9,756 nucleotides of DNA, from the NCBI GenBank assembly GCA_003563455.1, contig PWRV01000266.1:1-9756 (forward strand), in the 5' to 3' direction. The DNA comes from Thioalkalivibrio sp. Lineage in GTDB: Bacteria; Pseudomonadota; Gammaproteobacteria; Ectothiorhodospirales; Ectothiorhodospiraceae. The position numbers and the translations under genes were made by a program. Each line of letters starts with the position of its first letter. The stretch's first letter is position 1. The notes under the pieces were generated by a model. The model had not been told where the DNA came from, did not search any database, and saw only the letters and a list, made by a program, of their open reading frames with translations. Of the stretch, positions 1-5,676 are shown piece after piece.

Positions 1-591
1 GTTCCGGTGCTGACCGACGTGCATGAGGACACCCCGCTCGGCGAGGTCGCCGACGTGGTCGACGTGCTCCAGACGCCGGCATTCCTTTGCCGGCAGACGA
101 ATTTCATCCAGAATGTGGCCCGCCAGGGGCTGCCGGTGAACATCAAGAAGGGTCAGTTCCTCGCCCCCTGGGACATGGACAACGTGGTGGCCAAGGCGCG
201 CGAGGTCGGAAACGAGCAGATCATGGTCTGCGAGCGCGGGGTTTCCTTCGGATACAACACGCTGGTCTCGGACATGCGCGGCCTGGCGGTGATGCGCCGG
301 ACAGGGTGTCCGGTGGTCTTCGACGCGACGCATTCGGTGCAACAGCCCGGTGGGCGCGGCGCCGTCTCCGGAGGGCAGCGGGAGTTCGTTCCGGTGCTGG
401 CGCGAGCGGCCGTGGCGGCGGGGGTGTCGGGGCTGTTCATGGAGACCCATCCTGATCCCGAGCAGGCGCTATCCGACGGACCCAACGCGTGGCCGCTGCC
501 CATGCTGCGGGACCTGCTCGAGGCGCTGGTTGACCTGGACCGCGCCGTGAAGACGCGCCCCTTTGCGGAGGCTGCTTTTGGCCTGGGCTGA
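1..591 (+). CDS. kdsA: 3-deoxy-D-manno-octulosonate 8-phosphate synthase, 3' part
   Basis: This cytoplasmic enzyme condenses phosphoenolpyruvate with arabinose 5-phosphate to give Kdo 8-phosphate, the precursor of the Kdo sugar in the LPS inner core. The reading frame is open from base 1, so the N-terminal third lies outside the window; 196 residues remain of a family of about 280. Visible landmarks are TDVHE near the left edge, the KKGQFLAPWDM segment, CERGVSFGYN, DATHSVQQPGG and METHPDPEQALSDGP, the last two carrying the His, Glu and Asp that bind metal in metal-dependent members. The text resembles the Aquifex-type (metal-dependent) branch as I remember it more than the E. coli type (KKPQF, DVTHALQ). 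The deciding N-terminal Cys/Asn is outside the window. eno follows after 69 nt, the usual gammaproteobacterial order. The family assignment is very secure. Confidence 0.97.
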   Translation, partial: VPVLTDVHEDTPLGEVADVVDVLQTPAFLCRQTNFIQNVARQGLPVNIKKGQFLAPWDMDNVVAKAREVGNEQIMVCERGVSFGYNTLVSDMRGLAVMRRTGCPVVFDATHSVQQPGGRGAVSGGQREFVPVLARAAVAAGVSGLFMETHPDPEQALSDGPNAWPLPMLRDLLEALVDLDRAVKTRPFAEAAFGLG

Positions 592-648
592 GGCGGCCCC
601 TTCCGGAATTCTGCTGGCATCCCGGAGGGCATCCGGGAAGCAACCTTC

Positions 649-655
649 AAGGAGA
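649..655 (+). promoter_or_regulatory. Shine-Dalgarno of eno
   Basis: AAGGAGA lies six bases before the ATG at 661. It is the strongest ribosome-binding site in the window and fixes the eno start. Confidence 0.85.
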
Positions 656-660
656 GAATC

Positions 661-1944
661 ATGGCTGTGATTGCCGATGTGCATGGCCGGGAGATCGTGG
701 ACTCCCGGGGGAACCCGACCGTGGAGGCCGACGTGGTCCTCGACACGGGAGCGCGTGGTCGCGCGGCAGTGCCGTCGGGCGCATCGACCGGCGCCCGGGA
801 GGCGATCGAGCTGCGCGACGGCGAGGCCCGCTACGGCGGCAAGGGCGTGCGCGGCGCGGTTGCCCATGTGAATGGCGAGTTGCGTGACGCCCTGCGCGGT
901 GCCGAAGCCGATCAGGAGGCGGTGGATCGGCGCATGATCGAGCTCGATGGCACGGCAAACAAGGAAAGGCTCGGCGCGAACGCCATCCTGGCCGTGTCGC
1001 TGGCGCTTGCCCACGCCCGGGCAGCGGAGGCCGGGCTGCCGTTGTTCCGGAGCCTCGGCGGAATGGAGGCCGGCGTGCTGCCGGTGCCGATGATGAACAT
1101 CGTCAATGGCGGTGCGCACGCGAGCAACAGCGTCGACATGCAGGAATTCATGATCGTACCGGTCGGTGCGGGCAGTCTGACCGAGGCCGTGCGCTACGGT
1201 GCGGAGGTGTTTCACGCGCTGAAAAAACTCCTCCAGCAGCGCGGCTTGAGCACGGGGGTGGGCGACGAGGGCGGTTTTGCTCCGGACCTCCCGTCCAATG
1301 CGGCTGCGGTGGAAGTGATCCTCGAGGCGATCGAGCAGGCGGGGTTCCGGGCCGGCGATGACATCTGGATTGGCCTGGACTGCGCCAGCTCCGAGTTCTA
1401 CCGGGATGGGCGGTACCACCTGGCTTCCGAGGGGCGCGACTTCTCGGCCGGAGAGTTCGTCGACTACCTCACGGACTGGGTCGACCAGTACCCGATCCTC
1501 ACCATCGAGGATGCCCTGGCCGAGGATGACTGGAGCGGCTGGAAGCAGCTGACCGATCGGCTCGGCGGGCGGGTGCAACTGGTCGGCGACGACCTCTTCG
1601 TAACCAACACCAGTATCCTGCGGGAAGGAATCGATCGGGGAGTCGCCAACTCGATCCTGATCAAGGTGAACCAGATCGGGACCCTGACCGAGACGCTGGA
1701 GGCGATCGCGATGGCCCGCGAGGCCGGCTACACTGCGGTGATATCGCACCGTTCCGGCGAGACCGAGGACGTGACCATCGCGGATCTGGCGGTCGCGAGC
1801 GGTGCGGGTCAGATCAAGACGGGCTCCCTGTCGCGTTCGGATCGCGTCGCCAAGTACAACCAGCTGATCCGGATCGAGGAGATGCTGGGTTCCGACGCCC
1901 GTTACCCGGGGCTGGACGCCTTTCCGGCGCGCCCGCGCCCGTGA
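661..1944 (+). CDS. eno: enolase
   Basis: Enolase interconverts 2-phosphoglycerate and phosphoenolpyruvate in glycolysis and gluconeogenesis, and is a scaffold of the RNA degradosome in many proteobacteria. The 427-residue product has full family length. The N-terminal domain holds DSRGNPTVE (14-22) and the mobile loop SGAST (39-43). The barrel shows GGAHASN (150-156, H153), E162, GDEGG (201-205), and metal ligands D240, E283 (in TIED) and D310 (in VGDD). The catalytic Lys is K335 (LIKVNQIGT), followed by the signature SHRSGET (362-368) and K386. All expected active-site residues are present. The ATG is supported by AAGGAGA at 649-655, six bases upstream. The product of kdsA consumes PEP, which eno makes, but co-location is a general gammaproteobacterial trait. 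Nothing odd is seen in the coding sequence. Confidence 0.99.
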   Translation: MAVIADVHGREIVDSRGNPTVEADVVLDTGARGRAAVPSGASTGAREAIELRDGEARYGGKGVRGAVAHVNGELRDALRGAEADQEAVDRRMIELDGTANKERLGANAILAVSLALAHARAAEAGLPLFRSLGGMEAGVLPVPMMNIVNGGAHASNSVDMQEFMIVPVGAGSLTEAVRYGAEVFHALKKLLQQRGLSTGVGDEGGFAPDLPSNAAAVEVILEAIEQAGFRAGDDIWIGLDCASSEFYRDGRYHLASEGRDFSAGEFVDYLTDWVDQYPILTIEDALAEDDWSGWKQLTDRLGGRVQLVGDDLFVTNTSILREGIDRGVANSILIKVNQIGTLTETLEAIAMAREAGYTAVISHRSGETEDVTIADLAVASGAGQIKTGSLSRSDRVAKYNQLIRIEEMLGSDARYPGLDAFPARPRP

Positions 1945-2086
1945 TCATGGCGATGCGGGCCATCCCGGGGAACGCAGATTACCCCCTCCGCCCGAGCGCG
2001 ATGTTCGCGGTCATGCGCGTTCCGGCGCCGGATCGGGATGGCTAGTGGGCCATGCGGGAAGTTCGGTGACGATGGAGCACAGCCAG

Positions 2087-2118
2087 AAGTGCCGGAGCAA
2101 GGCGCACAAGTGCCGGAG
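2087..2118 (+). repeat. Direct repeat of aagtgccggag, 21-bp period
   Basis: The 11-mer aagtgccggag occurs at 2087-2097 and again at 2108-2118. The period is 21 bp, so the copies lie on the same face of the helix. Both copies are inside the MITE-like element, and the second copy is followed closely by the interior palindrome. Two spaced copies could be protein-binding sites, such as transposase subterminal repeats; that is inference. Confidence 0.6.
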
Positions 2119-2146
2119 TAGCCACCCTGTTGCCAACTTGCCCAAC

Positions 2147-2162
2147 GCAGCGCCGGCGCTGC
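2147..2162. repeat. 16-bp perfect palindrome
   Basis: gcagcgccggcgctgc is its own reverse complement and lies inside the MITE-like element, close to its right arm. It has no spacer, so it is more likely a DNA-level dyad than an RNA hairpin. In such GC-rich DNA some long palindromes arise by chance. Confidence 0.6.
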
Positions 2163-2318
2163 TGGCGAAGCGATCTGTTACCGAACTTTCCGCACGGCCC
2201 ACTGGAGGCCCATCAGGACAGGCTCGGCGCTTGAGTTCCGGCGCGGCGGCTCGGGTGCCGCGTCCGTGAACGGCCTGCACGCGGGCCTGGCCGGACTCGT
2301 CGATGTGGTCCGCGTCTG

Positions 2319-2633
2319 ATGCGCTGGTTGCTTGGCCTGCTGGTGGCGGCGCTGATCGGCCTGCAGTGGTCGCTGTGGTTTGGCGAGGGAGGCTGGCGCG
2401 ATGTTCAAAAACTGCGCGAGGCGAACCGGCTGCAGCAGATCGAGAACGATGAGTTGCGCAGCCGGAACCGCGCGCTGGAGGCGGAGGTGGAGGACCTGCG
2501 CAGCGGCATCGAGGCGGTCGAGGAGCGTGCGCGGCGCGATCTCGGCATGATCCGCGAGGACGAAGTCTTTTTCCTGCCCGTCGATCCGGGCGTTGGTCTG
2601 CCACTCGAGTCGGAGGCATCCCGTGATGACTGA
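2319..2633 (+). CDS. ftsB: cell division protein FtsB
   Basis: FtsB is a bitopic inner-membrane divisome protein that forms the FtsQ-FtsB-FtsL complex linking early division proteins to septal peptidoglycan synthesis. The 104-residue product is the usual length. It has a short cytoplasmic start, one membrane segment (about 3-21) ending in the family hallmark LQWSLWFG, a periplasmic coiled coil with heptad-like E/L/R spacing (about 29-72), and the conserved ERARRDLGMIREDEVFF tail (69-85). The start aligns with the E. coli protein. No good Shine-Dalgarno is visible before this ATG, so translation may be inefficient. The 3' end overlaps ispD by eight bases, suggesting translational coupling. The final residues after LPVDPG are poorly conserved in the family. 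Confidence 0.95.
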   Translation: MRWLLGLLVAALIGLQWSLWFGEGGWRDVQKLREANRLQQIENDELRSRNRALEAEVEDLRSGIEAVEERARRDLGMIREDEVFFLPVDPGVGLPLESEASRDD

Positions 2634-3351
2634 GCGTCACACACCCGCGCTGTGGGCGTTGATCCCGGCGGCGGGGGTCGGCCGGCGCATGGGCGCGGAG
2701 CGGCCGAAACAGTTCCTGAGGCTTGGCTCGCGCTCGGTACTCGAGCACACGTTGGGGATCTTTCTGGAGCATCCGGCGATCCGCGGGGTGGTGCTGGTCA
2801 TCGGGGCGGGCGTCGATGCCGATGCAATGGAGCTGCCGAGTGCGGGAGGCCGGCTGTTTCTGGTCACTGGCGGCGCCGAGCGCGCCGACTCGGTGCGCAA
2901 TGGGCTCGAGTTTCTTGCGGCACGGGCGCGGCCGGAGGACTGGGTGCTGGTGCACGATGCGGCACGGCCGTGTCTTCCCACCGCCGATCTGGACCGCCTG
3001 ATCAGTCTGCTGCAGGATGACGCGGTCGGTGGGCTGCTGGCGGCCCCAAGCAGCGACACCCTGAAGCTCGAGGGCACCGGGGAACGGGTGGAAAGAACCC
3101 TCGATCGCAGCATCGTCTGGCGCGCGCTGACACCGCAGATGTTCCGTCTGCAGGCGCTGCGCAAGGCACTGGACGCGGCTGCGGCGTCGGGCGTCACGGT
3201 GACCGACGAGGCCAGCGCGATGGAGCTCGCGGGCGAACACCCCCGCATCGTCGAGGGCAGTTCGATGAACATCAAGATCACGCGGCCGGAGGATCTGGAA
3301 GTCGCGGAGGTCTATCTGAGAAGGCAACAGCGATTGAGGAATGCCGGATGA
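2626..3351 (+). CDS. ispD: 2-C-methyl-D-erythritol 4-phosphate cytidylyltransferase
   Basis: IspD joins CTP and MEP to give CDP-methylerythritol, the third step of the non-mevalonate isoprenoid pathway. With the ATG at 2626 the protein has 241 residues, close to the E. coli length. Seen in order: the nucleotide-binding loop PAAGVGRRMGAERPKQF (14-30), DAARP (111-115), TDEASAME (193-200) and NIKITRPEDL (215-224, with the conserved Lys). The ATG is preferred over the GTG at 2623 and an upstream TTG at 2593 because cggagg at 2611-2616 is well placed for it and the extra residues are unlike the family. It overlaps ftsB by eight bases, and its stop overlaps the next start as ATGA. ispF lies two genes downstream rather than next door. 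Confidence 0.97.
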   Translation: MTERHTPALWALIPAAGVGRRMGAERPKQFLRLGSRSVLEHTLGIFLEHPAIRGVVLVIGAGVDADAMELPSAGGRLFLVTGGAERADSVRNGLEFLAARARPEDWVLVHDAARPCLPTADLDRLISLLQDDAVGGLLAAPSSDTLKLEGTGERVERTLDRSIVWRALTPQMFRLQALRKALDAAAASGVTVTDEASAMELAGEHPRIVEGSSMNIKITRPEDLEVAEVYLRRQQRLRNAG

Positions 3352-4442
3352 ATAGAATTCGAGTGATCGATGCGGGCTACGTCCCGCCCGTGGAGTCGAT
3401 GGCCACCTTCCATGCGGTTGCGGAGACCATCCGGGAAGGTGACGACCCGGTGGTCACGCTGGTGAACCCGACAGAGCCTTTCGTTTCCGTGGGTCTGCAC
3501 CAGGACATCGATCAGGAGGTCGACACCGCGTACTGCGAGACACACGGTCTTCCGATCATCCGGCGCGACGTCGGCGGCGGGGCGGTCTATCTCAACCGTG
3601 ACCAGATGTTCTTCCACTTCGTCTACCCGTATCGCCTGGCGCCGGCCCGGGTGGAGGCGATCTACTCGCATTTCATGGCGCCGGTGCTGGCCACCTATCA
3701 GGCTCTCGGGGTGCCGGCGGTCTTTCGGCCGGTGAATGACATCCACGTGAACGGGCGCAAGATCGGTGGCACCGGTTCGGCGCGGATCAACGACGCCACG
3801 GTGATGGTCGGCAGCTTCATGTTCGATTTCGACATGGAGACCATGGCGCGCTGCCTCAAGGTGAGCTCGGAGAAGTTCCGCGACAAGCTGCGCCAGGGCA
3901 TGCAGGACTACATGACGACGCTGACACGCGAGCTCGGGCAGCCGCCGGAACGCGAGCGCGTGAAGTCGCTGTTCCTCGGAGCGATCGAGGAACACCTGGG
4001 TTATCGGCCGGAGGAATCGCGTCTGACCTCCGAGGAGCAGGAAGCGCTGGAGCGTGTGCATGGCCTGCTGCAGGATCCCGAATGGGTCTATCAGAAGGGC
4101 CGTCGCATCGTGACCACCGGGGTCAAGATCGCCGCCGGTACGTATCTGGTTGAGGGTATGCACAAGGCCCCGGGCGGCCTGGTCCGCGTCCGCATGCTGA
4201 CCCGTGACAACGTGGTGGAGGACCTCGAGTTTTCCGGCGACTTCACCGTGCTCCCGGCCGATGGGATCGAGCGCCTCGCGGGGCGCCTGCGCGGTGTCAC
4301 GCTGCCGATGAGCTCCGAGGGCGACACCGCAAAGCTGCAGGACCACATTGCCCGCGAGATGAGCGATCTCGGTCTCGATATCCCCGGTGTCGGTTCGGGG
4401 GACTTTCTATCCGCGCTGATGCACGGCGTGCACCGTGAATAG
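3348..4442 (+). CDS. two-domain lipoate-protein ligase (LplA family)
   Basis: LplA-type enzymes activate lipoate with ATP and attach it to a lysine of a lipoyl-domain protein. The 364-residue product has a ligase domain with RRDVGGGAV (72-80), the nucleotide/lipoyl-binding motif that reads RRRSGGGAV in E. coli as I recall. It also has NDIHVNGRKIGGTGSARI (130-147), whose K138 matches the catalytic lysine. A C-terminal accessory domain from about residue 205 includes DPEWVYQKGR (243-252) and EFSGDFT (294-300), so it is not a single-domain LipB or LipM. The motif VGLHQD (48-53), instead of the E. coli-like GRxQ, points away from housekeeping LplA. The sulfur-oxidation ligase sLpl(AB) that serves LbpA proteins is one possibility. 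The start is supported by gagga at 3336-3340. It is translationally coupled to ispD by ATGA. The target protein is unknown, and no lipoyl-domain gene is in the window. Confidence 0.85.
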   Translation: MNRIRVIDAGYVPPVESMATFHAVAETIREGDDPVVTLVNPTEPFVSVGLHQDIDQEVDTAYCETHGLPIIRRDVGGGAVYLNRDQMFFHFVYPYRLAPARVEAIYSHFMAPVLATYQALGVPAVFRPVNDIHVNGRKIGGTGSARINDATVMVGSFMFDFDMETMARCLKVSSEKFRDKLRQGMQDYMTTLTRELGQPPERERVKSLFLGAIEEHLGYRPEESRLTSEEQEALERVHGLLQDPEWVYQKGRRIVTTGVKIAAGTYLVEGMHKAPGGLVRVRMLTRDNVVEDLEFSGDFTVLPADGIERLAGRLRGVTLPMSSEGDTAKLQDHIAREMSDLGLDIPGVGSGDFLSALMHGVHRE

Positions 4443-4460
4443 ACCGGACGGCAGGTGTCC

Positions 4461-5126
4461 ATGAAGGGGAGTCCCTACTGCGAGCGCACCGAGCCGGGCT
4501 GGTTCGCGGAGCCGTTGAACACGATCACGGGTCTCGCCTACCTGGTCGCCTCCTGGCAGGCCTGGAAACAACTGCAGCGAGAACGCTGGCGCGAACAGTG
4601 GGATCTGCACCTGCTGGCGGGGCTGATCGCGCTGGTCGGGGTAAGCAGCATGCTCTGGCACGCGAGCGGAGCCGCCGGGCTGTTCTGGCTGGATGTGGCC
4701 GCGGTCGTGGCCTTCGCGGTGGTGTACTGGAGCGTGTTCCTGATCCGGGTGCCGCGTTTCCGTCTGGTCGGTGTGGGTGTGGCCTGGCTGCTGACCGTTG
4801 CGGTCCTCCTGCTGTTCTACCTCTTCGTGCCGGGTGCAATGGCCGGCACCACGCTCGGCTATCTTCCGATGCTGGCCATCCTCCTCGCGGCGTTCCTGCT
4901 GACCCTGCGGATCGATCGGCGCCTGGCACGCGACCTGGTGCTGGCCGCAGCCCTCTTTGGTTTCGCGCTCGTGGTGCGAGGGCTGGATCTGGTGCTCTGC
5001 GACTGGGCGGTCGTTGGCACCCATTGGCTCTGGCACCTGTTGACGGCCGGGCTGCTGTTCGTGCTGCTGGACGGCCTGTTGCGCCACGTGCGGTTGCGCG
5101 AGACCCAGAAGAAAAGTGATGTCGGC
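4461..5126 (+). CDS. CREST-superfamily membrane hydrolase, alkaline ceramidase-like
   Basis: This is a multi-pass membrane protein of 222 residues with about seven hydrophobic segments; the frame closes with TGA at 5127-5129. The N-terminus reads YCERTEPGWFAEPLNT (6-21), resembling the start of human ACER3. Numbering from this ATG, S63-x3-H67-x10-D78 and H188-x3-H192 (in THWLWHLLT) reproduce the Ser/His/Asp/His/His zinc-site pattern of the superfamily with the spacing I recall for ACER3. C7 and C180 sit where ACER3 has a disulfide. The family cleaves amide or ester bonds in lipids (ceramidases, PAQR receptors, Per1). The substrate here is unknown, and bacterial ceramide need not be involved. 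I prefer ATG 4461, with gcagg at 4451-4455 upstream; a GTG at 4455 would add two residues. It lies 18 nt after the ligase and overlaps ispF. Confidence 0.85.
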
Positions 5127-5604
5127 TGATTTGCGGGTCGGCCAGGGTTTCGACGTGCACGCCTTCGGGGCCGGTGACCATGTGGTGCTCGGTGGGGTCA
5201 GGGTTCCTCACGACCAGGGCCTCGTCGCGCACTCGGACGGGGACGTGCTGCTGCACGCGGTGTGCGACGCGCTGCTGGGCGCCGCCGGGCTGGGTGACAT
5301 CGGCCGGCATTTTCCCGATACCGATCCGCGCTTTCGGGGCGCCGACAGCCGCACGCTGCTCCGCGAGGTGCTGGCGCGCCTGCGCGCGGAAGGCTGGGCT
5401 CCGGTGAACATCGACAGCGTGGTGATTGCGCAGCGGCCAAGGATGGCAGCGCATATCGAAGCGATGCGGGCCAATATTGCTGCGGATTGCCGGTTGTCGC
5501 TGTCGGCCGTGAACGTGAAGGCCACCACCACGGAGCGCCTCGGCTTCACCGGCCGCGGCGAGGGGATCGCCGCCGAGGCCGTGGTGCTGCTCGGCCGGGG
5601 GTAA
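5119..5604 (+). CDS. ispF: 2-C-methyl-D-erythritol 2,4-cyclodiphosphate synthase
   Basis: IspF cyclises CDP-methylerythritol 2-phosphate to MEcPP with loss of CMP, the fifth step of the MEP pathway, as a soluble homotrimer with a zinc site between subunits. The 161-residue product is of normal length. Zinc ligands are D12 and H14 (GFDVHAF) and H46 (in HSDGDVLLHAVCDALLGA). DIGRHFPDTDP (60-70) and the C-terminal signature NVKATTTERLGFTGRGEGI (132-150) are intact. The ATG at 5119 fits the family; a GTG at 5116 would add one Met. It overlaps the preceding hydrolase gene by 11 bases, so translation is probably coupled. The gene ends Arg-Gly-TAA inside an inverted-repeat element, which may have supplied the stop codon. 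Confidence 0.98.
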   Translation: MSADLRVGQGFDVHAFGAGDHVVLGGVRVPHDQGLVAHSDGDVLLHAVCDALLGAAGLGDIGRHFPDTDPRFRGADSRTLLREVLARLRAEGWAPVNIDSVVIAQRPRMAAHIEAMRANIAADCRLSLSAVNVKATTTERLGFTGRGEGIAAEAVVLLGRG

Positions 5605-5676
5605 CGCAGGCAATGGGGACAACGCAGGCAATGGGGACAGATTTTCAAATCTGTCCCCATTGCCTGCGTTACCCCC
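5597..5676. repeat. Inverted-repeat (REP-like) element spanning two convergent stops
   Basis: Bases 5621-5644 and 5647-5670 form a perfect 24-bp stem with a two-base loop. Bases 5597-5620 and 5653-5676 form a second perfect 24-bp pairing, because the left arm is doubled. The arm contains ggcaatggggacagattt. The element holds the TAA of ispF (5602-5604) and the TAA of imuB (5669-5671 on the other strand). It can act as a bidirectional RNA hairpin between convergent genes, although it has no real T-tract. The cognate ggggacagattt sequence looks like short dispersed repeats that I recall near REP-associated transposase genes; that link is from memory and untested. Confidence 0.8.
5603..5638 (+). 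repeat. 18-bp perfect tandem duplication
   Basis: aacgcaggcaatggggac occurs at 5603-5620 and immediately again at 5621-5638. It doubles most of the left arm of the inverted repeat. The single right arm can therefore pair with either copy, giving two alternative hairpins. A slipped-strand or partial second-insertion event is the likely origin. Confidence 0.9.

Larger units (their letters stand above)
2044..2203. mobile_element. MITE-like element with 27-bp terminal inverted repeats
   Basis: Bases 2044-2070 and 2177-2203 are inverted copies of one another over 27 bp, with three mismatches. The outer ends read agtgggcc and ggcccact, and each arm contains aagttcggt or its complement. The 106-bp interior carries a direct repeat and a 16-bp palindrome and no coding potential for a transposase, which fits a small non-autonomous element. 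No clear target-site duplication flanks it (left flank ends ggatggct, right flank starts ggaggccc). It separates eno from ftsB and could fold into a long hairpin in RNA. The element family is not one I recognise. Confidence 0.6.
1945..2318. other. eno-ftsB intergenic region, no convincing gene
   Basis: This 374-bp gap is long for a pair that is usually close together. It holds a 12-bp perfect palindrome tccggcgccgga at 2021-2032, the 160-bp MITE-like element at 2044-2203, and a GC-rich 115-bp remainder before ftsB with a possible small hairpin (cgcggc 2242-2247 with gccgcg 2257-2262). A 74-codon frame opens across the element (2045-2269), but it has no ribosome-binding site and no family resemblance. 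I could not pick out a convincing sigma70 promoter for ftsB, although a promoter must lie here if the element terminates the kdsA-eno transcript. Confidence 0.7.

Noticed and set aside
620..638. Hairpin tcccgg/ccggga between kdsA and eno as a terminator
   Set aside because: The six-base stem has no T-tract, the loop is ordinary and the region is short. Such stems are common by chance at this GC content, and kdsA-eno co-transcription is likely.
469..1749. Long open frame opposite eno (426 codons, minus strand)
   Set aside because: It lies entirely against well-established coding sequence in GC-rich DNA, where antisense frames stay open by composition. Its protein is rich in Arg/His/Pro/Ala with no domain, and no ribosome-binding site was seen.
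2045..2269. Possible 74-residue protein in the eno-ftsB gap
   Set aside because: The frame starts inside the terminal inverted repeat, has no ribosome-binding site, and its sequence reflects the repeats rather than a protein family.
2011..3327. Long minus-strand frame opposite ftsB and ispD (438 codons)
   Set aside because: It crosses the MITE-like element and two certain genes, and the product is low-complexity Arg/Pro/Ala text typical of a shadow frame.
5637..5655. Canonical rho-independent terminator after ispF
   Set aside because: The stem is strong, but only a short T run occurs within the stem centre and none follows the hairpin on either strand, so it does not meet the classical definition. 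It is kept as an inverted repeat that may still terminate.
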